Shown here one piece after another: positions 9,238-17,001 of a stretch of DNA of 64,000 nucleotides (positions are counted from its first letter, which is position 1; the number at the start of each line of letters is the position of its first letter). A program made the position numbers and the translations under genes. The stretch is taken from assembly GCF_008370345.1 (NCBI RefSeq), contig NZ_VTUU01000002.1:1-64000 (forward strand). Direction: 5' to 3'. The notes beneath the pieces are model-generated. The model ran no database searches, was not told the origin of the DNA, and saw nothing but the letters and a program-made list of their open reading frames with translations. The stretch comes from Marinobacter salinexigens (GTDB lineage Bacteria; Pseudomonadota; Gammaproteobacteria; Pseudomonadales; Oleiphilaceae).

Positions 9238-9306
9238 CGGCCCCCTCACTTGTTAAACTAGCGGTTGTATTCTCAACTGGACGTTGCTTACCCTGCCGGA
9301 CGCTCT

Positions 9307-10005
9307 ATGCCCGATCCCAACGATACCCACTGGGCCATGTCGCCTAATCGTCAAAAAGCGCTCATGCTGGCTCAGCGTGCTGTCTCCGTTTTTGTGTACG
9401 ATGCGGTGCGCCTGGAGGGCATTAACTTCACGCTCCCGGAAGTCCAGACATTACTGCAGGGAGTAACGGTTGGCGGGCATAAGCTCAGCGATCAGCAAAT
9501 TGCGGTGAATCAGGGTAATGCCTGGAAGCTGCTGTTCGAGATGATTCGTTCAGAGCGCTTTGGGTTGTCTCCCGCCTGCGCTACAGAGCTGCATAGTGTT
9601 GCGGCCAAGGAAGAGGCGTTGGAGTGGGGGGGCTTTCGGTCTGGATCGGTGCTGATCGCCGGTACGGATTACGAACCGCCAGAAGCTTCGATGCTCCCGC
9701 AGTTGTTTGATGAGATGGTTGCGCGAGTCGGCGCGTTGAATGACATCTACGACCAGGCCATCCATGTTTTCCTTACGATGGCTCGCTGTCAGTTTTTCTA
9801 TGATGTTAATAAGCGCATGGGGCGGTTTATGATGAATGGGCTGCTCCTGAGGCACGGTTATCCTGCCATCAACGTTCCTGCGTCGAGGCAGTTGGAGTTT
9901 AACGAATTGATGCTTGCGTTCTATGAGTCTGGTGATGAGGCGGCTATGAACCGGTTTGTTCGTAGCTGCCTGGATGAACGCGTGATACGCATCATGAAAG
10001 AATAG
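9307..10005 (+). CDS. Fic-domain protein with a non-canonical active-site motif
   Basis: I place the start at ATG 9307 (232 residues). An in-frame TTG at 9265 would add 14 residues. The C-terminal half aligns to Fic/Doc AMP-transferases, but the active-site loop reads QFFYDVNKRMGR (residues 162-173) where the family has HPFxxGN(G/K)RxxR. The catalytic His is Gln and one Gly is Val. The N-terminal DAVRLEGINFTLPEV resembles the helix bearing the inhibitory (S/T)xxxE(G/N) motif. Canonical Fic proteins AMPylate Ser/Thr/Tyr hydroxyls. Here activity may be lost or altered. The flanking 'RF(M)MNG.LL..GYPAINVPA..LEFN' suggests a conserved subfamily rather than a decaying gene. cysQ follows within 12 bp. 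Confidence 0.75.
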   Translation: MPDPNDTHWAMSPNRQKALMLAQRAVSVFVYDAVRLEGINFTLPEVQTLLQGVTVGGHKLSDQQIAVNQGNAWKLLFEMIRSERFGLSPACATELHSVAAKEEALEWGGFRSGSVLIAGTDYEPPEASMLPQLFDEMVARVGALNDIYDQAIHVFLTMARCQFFYDVNKRMGRFMMNGLLLRHGYPAINVPASRQLEFNELMLAFYESGDEAAMNRFVRSCLDERVIRIMKE

Positions 10006-10016
10006 TGGAGCCTGCC

Positions 10017-10784
10017 ATGCACTACAGCTCGATTCTCCCGGATGTCATTAAAGTCGCGGACGAAGCCAGCGAAAAAGTCCTTCACATCTATCAGTCGGAT
10101 TTCAAGGTCGACTACAAGGAAGATCAATCCCCCATTACGGCGGCGGATATTGCCAGCCACGACATTATCGTCAGTGGGCTCCGGAATATCAGTCGCGACA
10201 TTCCGATCCTGTCTGAAGAAGGCAAAAACATTCCCTGGGAAGAGCGTAAGCACTGGCGGAGGTTCTGGCTGGTTGACCCCATTGATGGCACCAAGGATTT
10301 CACTCAGCGCAACGGAGAGTTCACCGTGAATATCGCGATGATTGAAGATGGCGAGCCGGTGATGGGTGTGGTGATTGCTCCTGCGCTGAAAGAAGCATTC
10401 TGGGGTGTTGTAGGCGAGGGCGCTCACAAGCGTGATCGTACCGGTAACGTGCATCGCATCCGGGTGGCGGACCCCAAGGAAACGAAGCGGGTTGTTGCCA
10501 GCAAGAATCATCTGAATGCTGAAACGAGGGAATTTATCGCGAACCTTGGGGATCACGAGCTGGTTCAGGCGGGTAGCTCTCTCAAATTCTGCCGGATTGC
10601 GGAAGGTCACGCGGATATCTACCCAAGAATTGGCCCCACGAGTGAATGGGATACCGCAGCCGCACAGGCTGTTCTCGTGGCTGCCGGGGGATCAGTGGTG
10701 GCTCTCGACGGTACCCCCCTGCGTTACGGTAAGGAAGATATTCTGAACCCGAACTTCGTGGCATCCGGTGGTTGGTCTTCATGA
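10017..10784 (+). CDS. cysQ: 3'(2'),5'-bisphosphate nucleotidase (PAP phosphatase) CysQ
   Basis: The 255-residue protein carries the inositol-monophosphatase-superfamily metal motifs: SEEG (about residues 66-69), LVDPIDGTKDF (about 84-94) and EWDTAAAQAVL near the C-terminus. CysQ hydrolyses 3'-phosphoadenosine 5'-phosphate to AMP, clearing the by-product of sulfotransferases and PAPS reductase. The start is ATG 10017, which has a GTGGAG ribosome site. A GTG 12 bp upstream is less likely. Its last bases overlap the rfaH start (ATGA), so the two are translationally coupled. With three sulfotransferase genes downstream, capsule sulfation would produce PAP that this enzyme removes. Confidence 0.93.
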   Translation: MHYSSILPDVIKVADEASEKVLHIYQSDFKVDYKEDQSPITAADIASHDIIVSGLRNISRDIPILSEEGKNIPWEERKHWRRFWLVDPIDGTKDFTQRNGEFTVNIAMIEDGEPVMGVVIAPALKEAFWGVVGEGAHKRDRTGNVHRIRVADPKETKRVVASKNHLNAETREFIANLGDHELVQAGSSLKFCRIAEGHADIYPRIGPTSEWDTAAAQAVLVAAGGSVVALDGTPLRYGKEDILNPNFVASGGWSS

Positions 10785-11260
10785 CCTGGTACGTTCTTCA
10801 GCACAAACCCACGCAGGGTGACCGGGCGGTGCTTCATCTACAGAACCAGGATATTGCCTGTTTCTATCCGAAAATTACGATTGAGAAGGTGCAATCCGGC
10901 AAGCGGGTGCAGAAGCTGGAGCCTCTGTTTCCGGGGTATTTGTTCGTCAATATGGAGCAGGGCGATCCGAAATGGGCAAAGCTGCGTTCGACTCGAGGTG
11001 TGTTGAGGGTTGTGGGGTTCGGGAATAAGCCGTTGCCGCTGGGGGATGATGTCATCCAGCACATTAAAAACAGTCTTGATTCGGTGGTGGCTCAGGGTGG
11101 AATCAAGCCGGGGCAGGCAGTTGAGCTCAGCGAGGGCCCCTTTGAAGGGGTTCAGGCGGTTTTTCAGAATTACGATGGCGAGGAAAGGGCTGTCGTACTG
11201 ATCAATTTCATGCAAAAGCAGCAGGTGGTAAAGGTGCCTGTCTCATCGCTCAAAACGTGA
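10781..11260 (+). CDS. rfaH: Transcription antiterminator RfaH
   Basis: The 159-residue protein has the NusG-paralogue layout. The N-terminal NGN domain starts WYVLQHKPTQGDRAVLHLQNQDI and contains LEPLFPGYLFV. The C-terminal KOW-like domain contains GIKPGQAVELSEGPFEGVQAVF. RfaH binds RNA polymerase paused at an ops element, suppresses pausing and Rho termination, and recruits ribosomes to long surface-glycan operons. Length matches the Escherichia coli protein (162 aa). Start is ATG 10781, overlapping the cysQ stop. Two ops elements lie in this window, at 11529 and 57103, each at the head of a glycan operon, which supports the assignment strongly. Confidence 0.95.
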   Translation: MTWYVLQHKPTQGDRAVLHLQNQDIACFYPKITIEKVQSGKRVQKLEPLFPGYLFVNMEQGDPKWAKLRSTRGVLRVVGFGNKPLPLGDDVIQHIKNSLDSVVAQGGIKPGQAVELSEGPFEGVQAVFQNYDGEERAVVLINFMQKQQVVKVPVSSLKT

Positions 11261-11363
11261 TCGTTGTTGTTTGATATTTGATCGCATTTGTTTGTATTCT
11301 CATATTTTTACAAAACTTAACGTCTGCAAGGTTATGAAATCCGCCTGCTAAGCCATTTGTCAC

Positions 11364-11391
11364 TTGCTTGTAACACCGGATGCCTTAGAAT
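11364..11391 (+). promoter_or_regulatory. Candidate sigma70 promoter for the capsule operon
   Basis: TTGCTT (11364-11369), a 16-bp spacer and TAGAAT (11386-11391) lie in the 236-bp gap after rfaH. Transcription would start near 11397-11399 and give a leader of about 100 nt before the first gene. The second operon has the same TAGAATCG -10 context at 57004. Prediction only. Confidence 0.5.
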
Positions 11392-11439
11392 CGTAACCCA
11401 TCTGAAATAATCCATTCACAACCTGACACGGACCTGGTC

Positions 11440-11465
11440 GGGGGAGAATCTTCCCTCCTTTTTTT
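11440..11465 (+). terminator. Stem plus T-run in the capsule leader (terminator or attenuator)
   Basis: GGGGGA (11440-11445) can pair with TCCCTC (11452-11457), with one G-U pair, around a GAATCT loop. TTTTTTT follows at 11459-11465. It lies downstream of the candidate promoter and upstream of the ops element. It may end the cysQ-rfaH transcript or attenuate the leader. The stem is short, so strength is uncertain. Confidence 0.5.
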
Positions 11466-11496
11466 GTTTCCCCGTGTCTTCGGAAAACTGGTTTTT

Positions 11497-13566
11497 ATGA
11501 CCTCAAAACACTGGGCCCTGGTCGGTGGGGCGGTAGCGTGCCTGAAGCCGCTTTCAGTATTCACGGGGCTGGCGCTTGTCAGCTTGAACAGCAACGCACA
11601 ATCTGCTCCAAAAGATCTTGCCTTCCCCGGCTACAGCGGTTTTCTGAATGTGCCGTCGGCAACCGTTCTGAACCACGGTCAGGCCGAAGCGCAGTGGTCA
11701 GATCAGGCCTACTTGCAGGGGCGTCCGGGTTATGAAGAAGCGCGTTACGGCCACTTTAATAATGCCATCGGCGCTTTTGGCATCATTCCCTACGTGGAAG
11801 TAGGCGGGCGAATTGTCTGGGATAAAACCAAAACCAATTGCTACGTTGAAGACTGCACTATCCGGGATCTCTCTGCCAATGTGAAAGTGCAGGCGCCTTT
11901 CATTCCTGAGGACTGGTTCACGCTTGCAGCGGGTGTTCAGGATCTCGGCGGTGAAACCGACGACTTTGAAGCCGCCTACGTGGTGGCCGGTCGGCAGTTT
12001 GGCCCTGTAGAGGTTGCTCTGGGGTACGGTAAACCCAAAGAAACGCCGCGGTACCTGGATGGGGCTTTTGGCGCGATCAGTTATCGTCCACTTCCGTGGC
12101 TGAACATCATGGCTGAACACGACAGCATGGATGCCCGCGTTGGCCTCGGGCTGACGTCACCGGAAGGCTGGTTGCCATACGGCCTGCAGGTTAAAGGTAA
12201 AGTGCTTGGCTGGAGTGAGGGCGACAGCGACAACGACCGGAATTTTGTTTCGCTGGGCCTTTCCATGCCATTCGGTAATGCGCCGTCCAAGAAACGCTTG
12301 CGAACTGAGCCTCCTTTGCCCGCAGAGCCTGAATCCAGCATGGAGCAAAGCAGCACCGCTGTGAAGGATGGAGCTGAGACCGCTCCGCAGGCAAAAGCCG
12401 TTGCTGGTGTTCAGGGTAAAGGCGGTCAGTCAGAAGAGGCCAAAGACGTGGCGCTCCGGATTGGCCAACAGCTCGCCGATGAAGGCTACGATCGGGTTCG
12501 CACATCCAGTGATGGTGAAACCCTGAAAATCCAGTGGGAAAACAACCTCTACAACCGGGATGAGCGGGACAGCATCCTGGATGTCGCAAGAATGACCCAT
12601 AAGGCGGCGGGCACTCATAAGCGGGCAGAGCTGACTCTGATGAATCAGGGCTTGCCGGTGTTGACTCAGGGCGTCTCTCTCACTGAGAGTGAACCCTATT
12701 CGGTATCCCGTAAATTTGCAGAGGCCAGCATGCTCTCTCAGGACGAGCAGCAATGGGATTTCGAGGGTGGCTATGGCCCCAGCTGGAAGCCAAGGCTCAA
12801 ACTTAGCCCGAGTATCTCCAGTGGTGTGGCGACAGAGTACGGTGTGTGGGATGCGTCCGTCGCCCTGAGCTCTGAATTGTCCTCCAATCTGTGGCCGGGT
12901 GCTCTGGTGGCTGCCCGCTACGATGCTGAGATCTATCGCACAGACGATTACGAAAAAGGAAAGGTTTTCTACAACAGTCGCCAGAGAACGGACCTTGTTG
13001 AAGCGGAAATCCAGCAAACGTTCAAGCTGCATCCGCTGCTCTACACCAGCTTCCACGCGGGCCGTTATGCCATCAACTATAACGGTGGCCTGAATGAGAC
13101 GCTGATCTTCAGCCCGAACGGCCGTCATGCCCTTGGTTTCATCGGTGGCAAGTTTACCCATCGGGACTACGATGACATCGAGCGTACCCAGTCGCTGGCA
13201 CAATATAGCTACTACAATCCGGGCCTGGATGCACAGTTTACGGTGTATGGTGGTCAGTTTTTTGCAGAGGATACAGGGTTCCGCGTCGATAGCCGCTTCT
13301 GGTTCGGCGACTACGCGCTCACGATGCAGTACAAGAACACCGATGCAGAGTTCATCAGCCTCGGTTGGGTGATACCGCTCACCCCGGTGAAAGATCACCA
13401 GTTCAGGTACCTGCAAGTGAAGGGCGATGCGGACTGGAACTACTCGGTTCAGACCCGCATCAACGAAGACAGGAACCTGCTCAGTTCGGGCGGTGGTGCA
13501 GGGGTTCTGACGACTGGCAACCCGTTGCGGTCGGTGTATTTCAACCGCGGAAGAATCGGTCAGTGA
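11497..13566 (+). CDS. yjbH: YjbH-family outer-membrane exopolysaccharide protein
   Basis: I choose ATG 11497 (689 residues). The frame is open to a TTG at 11464, which has no advantage. The N-terminus MTSKHWALVGGAVACLKP followed by a hydrophobic stretch to NSNAQS looks like a signal peptide. The mature part begins FPGYSGFLNVPSA, the recognisable YjbH (DUF940) opening. It is rich in alternating beta strands, consistent with an outer-membrane barrel. A middle segment (about residues 255-300) is low-complexity, charged and Ala/Glu-rich. YjbH-type proteins accompany polysaccharide export, with an unknown exact role. The ops core is encoded within the signal peptide. It is the first gene of the long capsule operon. 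Confidence 0.82.
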   Translation: MTSKHWALVGGAVACLKPLSVFTGLALVSLNSNAQSAPKDLAFPGYSGFLNVPSATVLNHGQAEAQWSDQAYLQGRPGYEEARYGHFNNAIGAFGIIPYVEVGGRIVWDKTKTNCYVEDCTIRDLSANVKVQAPFIPEDWFTLAAGVQDLGGETDDFEAAYVVAGRQFGPVEVALGYGKPKETPRYLDGAFGAISYRPLPWLNIMAEHDSMDARVGLGLTSPEGWLPYGLQVKGKVLGWSEGDSDNDRNFVSLGLSMPFGNAPSKKRLRTEPPLPAEPESSMEQSSTAVKDGAETAPQAKAVAGVQGKGGQSEEAKDVALRIGQQLADEGYDRVRTSSDGETLKIQWENNLYNRDERDSILDVARMTHKAAGTHKRAELTLMNQGLPVLTQGVSLTESEPYSVSRKFAEASMLSQDEQQWDFEGGYGPSWKPRLKLSPSISSGVATEYGVWDASVALSSELSSNLWPGALVAARYDAEIYRTDDYEKGKVFYNSRQRTDLVEAEIQQTFKLHPLLYTSFHAGRYAINYNGGLNETLIFSPNGRHALGFIGGKFTHRDYDDIERTQSLAQYSYYNPGLDAQFTVYGGQFFAEDTGFRVDSRFWFGDYALTMQYKNTDAEFISLGWVIPLTPVKDHQFRYLQVKGDADWNYSVQTRINEDRNLLSSGGGAGVLTTGNPLRSVYFNRGRIGQ
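11508..11540 (+). promoter_or_regulatory. ops/JUMPstart element, first copy
   Basis: The ops core GGCGGTAGCGTG occupies 11529-11540. It is preceded by ACACTG (11508) and CCTGGT-GGTGG blocks that are also found before the second copy at 57083-57114. This is the RfaH recruitment site of known capsule and LPS operons. Here it falls inside the signal-peptide codons of the first gene instead of an untranslated leader. Confidence 0.88.
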
Positions 13567-13626
13567 TAAATAGCGACCGACAACATAATGTAAACAAAAG
13601 TGCGTAACCTGTATCCGGGTTACCAC

Positions 13627-13654
13627 TTGCGTTTCGATAGCTATGACATATAGT
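13627..13654 (+). promoter_or_regulatory. Candidate internal promoter
   Basis: TTGCGT (13627-13632), 16 bp, TATAGT (13649-13654) lie in the 207-bp gap before the lipoprotein gene. A small stem (GTAACC 13604-13609 with GGTTAC 13618-13623) sits just upstream. Together they could give the following genes extra, RfaH-independent expression. Confidence 0.4.
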
Positions 13655-13773
13655 AAGTACCCGAAACCTAATAGAATCTTACCTTGAATCAGGGTTTGTC
13701 CGACTGCACCAAAATGGTGACAGTGCATTTCATTAAAGCGCGTGCAACAGTAAATCTCAGGAGACGAGAAGGC

Positions 13774-14766
13774 ATGACTAAAGCAAACGAAGGAACTTTC
13801 AAGAAAAAACTGCTCGCCGTCGCGGTGCTGGCTCCGGCTATGGCCCTGACTGCGTGTAACAGCGATGACTACACATCGGCAGACCCGTCTACCATTTCCA
13901 GCGGTGTGGTATTCGACGGTTACCTGCAAAATGCAATCGTATGTGTGGACGTTAACCAGAATAAGAAGTGTGACGCGGGCGAGCCTCAGACCACGACTGG
14001 TGCAGGTGGTGTCTATGAGTTGACCGGTCTGACCGCTGCTCAGCAGCGTTATCCGCTGGTTATGGTTGCCACTGCTGGTACTACCATCGACGAAGACACT
14101 GGTGCACCGGTTGAAGACGACTTTAACTACCAGGCTCCGGCCGGTGGTTCCGCGATTTCCGCTCTGACCACTATCGTTCAGATTGAGCGCGAAAAGCTGA
14201 TCGCGGCGGGTGCAACCCCAAGCGAAGCGACTGCACAGGCTAACGCGACCGTAGCTACAGCGCTCGGTGTAAGCGGTACCGATATCCTGAACTTCGACGC
14301 ACCTGCCGTTGCCGCAGAGAACTCTGCGGATTCTGACGTTGCGGCTCGTCTGCACATCGTTAACCAGATTCTTACCAAGAAAATCGTAGCTGCTGTTGCT
14401 TCTGCTCCTGCCGGTGCCGATGCTGACAACAACTTCTCTGCAATTTACTTTGCAGCGGTTTCCAACGTTGCTGATCTGCTGACCGAAACCAAGGCTGCTG
14501 TAGATGAGGCTATTCCTGATGGAATGACTGCTCAGGACCTGGACGCAACGACTCTTGAGGAAGTTCTGACGACTGTTGATGCAGAAATTACCCCTGAGAA
14601 CGTGAAGGCTAACGATATTGCTGATGCGCAGGAGATTGTTGAAGCTGCTCAGGATGCAATTGCTAGCGAGATCGAAGAAGAAACCGGTGAAACCGTTGAG
14701 CCGGAAGCCCCCACTGGTAGCACTGGCGGTAGCGGTGCAGGCGGTGGTGAGCAAGGCGTAAACTAA
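13774..14766 (+). CDS. Calcium-loop-like lipoprotein of unknown function
   Basis: I choose ATG 13774 (330 residues), which has an AGGAG ribosome site. The open frame extends 30 codons further upstream without one. A lipobox LTAC with Cys28 follows a basic and hydrophobic leader, so the protein is probably lipidated and periplasmic or outer-membrane. Residues 59-70 (DVNQNKKCDAGE) resemble an EF-hand/dockerin-like Ca2+ loop with C57 and C66 nearby, and the flanking strand pattern (VVFDGYLQNAIVCVDVN) suggests a small beta domain. The rest is Ala/Thr/Glu-rich and acidic, ending in a Gly/Ser-rich tail. Codon use is unusually biased and even, suggesting high expression. No named family is recognised. 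It may bind the exported acidic glycan or Ca2+. Confidence 0.7.
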   Translation: MTKANEGTFKKKLLAVAVLAPAMALTACNSDDYTSADPSTISSGVVFDGYLQNAIVCVDVNQNKKCDAGEPQTTTGAGGVYELTGLTAAQQRYPLVMVATAGTTIDEDTGAPVEDDFNYQAPAGGSAISALTTIVQIEREKLIAAGATPSEATAQANATVATALGVSGTDILNFDAPAVAAENSADSDVAARLHIVNQILTKKIVAAVASAPAGADADNNFSAIYFAAVSNVADLLTETKAAVDEAIPDGMTAQDLDATTLEEVLTTVDAEITPENVKANDIADAQEIVEAAQDAIASEIEEETGETVEPEAPTGSTGGSGAGGGEQGVN

Positions 14767-14781
14767 GCTCTGCTCCATCCC

Positions 14782-14805
14782 CTCCGCCACCTTCGGGTGG
14801 CGGAG
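14782..14805 (+). terminator. Strong UUCG-capped hairpin after the lipoprotein gene
   Basis: CTCCGCCACC (14782-14791) pairs perfectly with GGTGGCGGAG (14796-14805) across a TTCG tetraloop. The downstream sequence is pyrimidine-rich with a TTTTATTT stretch (14817-14824). It could be a partial intra-operon terminator that RfaH-modified polymerase reads through, or an mRNA-stabilising stem that raises the level of the lipoprotein. Confidence 0.75.
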
Positions 14806-14840
14806 ACCCTCCTTCCTTTTATTTCTTTAAGCGTCATTGC

Positions 14841-15263
14841 ATGTTCCAGAAACTCAAGAATCGCACCGTTTACGGCGCAACTGCCGCACTCTGTATGTCT
14901 GCAGCCCTGGCCGGTTGTGCAACCACTCCAAATCAAGCTCCGGATGCCCAGGCCAACTGGCTGTTTGTTGGCGAGCCTGTGATTTGGTTATCCACCGAGA
15001 ACGCGACTCAACTGGAACAGACCCGCGTAGGTAACAGCACCACGCTGAACCAGACCCCGTGGGGCGACACTATTCAGATTTCCCGAACTCCCGGCTATTT
15101 TTCTGCGACGGGGGCTCAGTGTTTCAAGTCCACCATCAGCTCTGATGGAAAACACCCCATGGACGTCAATGTCTGTCAATACGAGGGCGGGCAGTGGGGA
15201 GTCAGTAAGGCGCTCCAGCCAGCGGGTGCCAGTCTTCCGGCTACGGTGGGAGACCCGTCATGA
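14841..15263 (+). CDS. Small lipoprotein of the capsule operon
   Basis: The 140-residue product has a signal peptide ending in the lipobox LAGC (Cys26). The mature part contains two further cysteines (C94 and C112) that could pair, in a 'GAQCFKS... MDVNVCQYEGGQWG' context typical of small beta-rich lipoproteins. No named family is recognised. The stop overlaps the start of the kpsD-like gene (ATGA), which argues for a linked role, perhaps in assembling or stabilising the outer-membrane export complex. Confidence 0.72.
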   Translation: MFQKLKNRTVYGATAALCMSAALAGCATTPNQAPDAQANWLFVGEPVIWLSTENATQLEQTRVGNSTTLNQTPWGDTIQISRTPGYFSATGAQCFKSTISSDGKHPMDVNVCQYEGGQWGVSKALQPAGASLPATVGDPS

Positions 15264-16993
15264 AGCCCAGAATTCTTTCTTTCGTTGCCGCTGTCATTGC
15301 CGCCGCAGCATGCATGAGTACCCAGGCCCAGAGCTTCGGAGATATCCCCGAAAGCCAGCGTGAGCGCCTGATGCCTCAGCTGGAGGCCATGGCTGGCAGC
15401 AATCCTGTCAGCAGTAGTTCAGAGGGGGATGCCGCCGCAGAGCAGCAGTCTGCCAGCCGTCGCACGTCCGGTATCTACGGACCGGTATTGCCAGAACAAC
15501 AGCAGCTGGCCATCAAACCCTTCGGTTCCGAACTGTTCTCAGGAGGTTTCCGGGGGCTGCGTTCCGATGGTCTTAACCCCGATTACCGCATTCTCCCGGG
15601 TGATCAGATTACCCTTCGCCTCTGGGGGGCTATCGAGATGGACCGGGTGCTGCCGGTGGATGCCCAGGGCAATATCTTTATCCCGGCCATTGGCCCCGTT
15701 CAGGTTGAGGGCGTTAGCCATAGCCAACTGGACTCCATCGTTAAAAGCGCCGTCCGGAATGTCTACCCGGATAACGTGAGCGTTTACACCAACCTGCAAG
15801 GCGTTCAGCCGGTATCCGTTTTTGTGACGGGGTACGTTAACAAGCCTGGCCGCTACGTGGGTGTGCCCAGTGACTCTGTGTTGTACCTGCTGGATCAGGC
15901 TTCCGGTATTGATGAGCAGCTCGGTAGTTATCGCAACATCAAGCTCTCCCGCGATGGCGAAGTGATCGCGAACCTCGACCTTTATGACTTCCTCACCAAT
16001 GGCAAACTGGCCCATCCCCAATTGCAGGAAGGTGATACCTTGCTGGTGGAGCGCAGGGGCCCGGCAGTCAGTGTGGTGGGCGACATTGCAAAACCCTATC
16101 TCTTCGAACTTGATGATGAGTCCCTCACCGGAGCCGGCCTCAATCAGCTTGCGCCGCTCCTGCCGGGTGTGTCGCATGCCTTGGTGCGAGGCAAACGAGG
16201 CATTATGCCCATTGCTGAATACCTGCCTCTCAAAGATTTCGGTAACACCCGTCTGGCCGATGGCGACGAGGTGATTTACCTGGCTGATCAGCGCTCAAGC
16301 AATCTGGTTATTCAGCTTGAAGGGGCCTATCTGGGCCGTTCTTATTACGTGGTGCCCAAGGGCACAACGCTGCATGAGCTGTTGAACGAGATTGAGGTCA
16401 ATCCCGGTGAAACCGCCTGGGAGAGCGTGTCCATTCGCCGTGAAAGCGTGAAAGAACAGCAACAACAGGCTCTGGACGACAGCCTGCGCAGGCTGGAAAC
16501 CACCTATCTTGGTGCGTCTTCCTCCACCGCAGAAGAGTCCGCGATTCGTATCCGGGAAGCGGAGCTGATTACCCAGTTTGTTGAAAAGGCCCGTCAGGTT
16601 GAACCGAACGGTCGTCTGGTGATTGCCAACGAGGGCAATCTGGTGGATGTGCGTCTCCAGGATGGCGACGTCGTTACCTTGCCACAGCGCACCGATGCGA
16701 TTCTGGTGAGCGGTGAAGTCTACATTCCGCAGTCGATGGTGTACGTGCCGGGTAAATCCGTCGCGGACTACATCGACGCCGCTGGCGGCTTCAGCCAGCA
16801 TGCCGATGATGAGCACATTCTCGTGGCCCGCCAGAATGGTGAAGTCCGTGATGCTGGTGAAGTGGGTTTGCGGGCCGGTGATCAGATTCTGGTACTGCCC
16901 AAAGTGGAAACCAAGAACCTGCAGATCGCCTCAACGGTTACCCAGATTCTTTACCAGATCGCCGTGGCCACCAAAGTCGCGCTGGATCTGTAA
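15260..16993 (+). CDS. kpsD: Polysaccharide export outer-membrane-associated protein (KpsD/Wza family)
   Basis: The 577-residue protein has a signal peptide (about residues 1-23, ending TQAQS). It then has the polysaccharide-biosynthesis/export domain (DYRILPGDQITLRLWG..., about residues 108-205) and several SLBB-type segments (VFVTGYVNKPGRY, VVGDIAKPYLF, LVSGEVYIPQSM...GGF). Length fits KpsD-like proteins of group 2 capsules better than the shorter Wza. There is no lipobox at the cleavage site, as in KpsD. It should form the periplasmic/outer-membrane channel with KpsE. It is followed 8 bp later by kpsM. Confidence 0.9.
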   Translation: MKPRILSFVAAVIAAAACMSTQAQSFGDIPESQRERLMPQLEAMAGSNPVSSSSEGDAAAEQQSASRRTSGIYGPVLPEQQQLAIKPFGSELFSGGFRGLRSDGLNPDYRILPGDQITLRLWGAIEMDRVLPVDAQGNIFIPAIGPVQVEGVSHSQLDSIVKSAVRNVYPDNVSVYTNLQGVQPVSVFVTGYVNKPGRYVGVPSDSVLYLLDQASGIDEQLGSYRNIKLSRDGEVIANLDLYDFLTNGKLAHPQLQEGDTLLVERRGPAVSVVGDIAKPYLFELDDESLTGAGLNQLAPLLPGVSHALVRGKRGIMPIAEYLPLKDFGNTRLADGDEVIYLADQRSSNLVIQLEGAYLGRSYYVVPKGTTLHELLNEIEVNPGETAWESVSIRRESVKEQQQQALDDSLRRLETTYLGASSSTAEESAIRIREAELITQFVEKARQVEPNGRLVIANEGNLVDVRLQDGDVVTLPQRTDAILVSGEVYIPQSMVYVPGKSVADYIDAAGGFSQHADDEHILVARQNGEVRDAGEVGLRAGDQILVLPKVETKNLQIASTVTQILYQIAVATKVALDL

Positions 16994-17001
16994 CCGGTCT
17001 C

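Noticed and set aside
12430..14790. Long minus-strand open frame (786 codons) across yjbH and the lipoprotein gene
   Set aside because: It is antisense to two well-supported genes, shows no family motifs and follows from their codon bias. A shadow frame.
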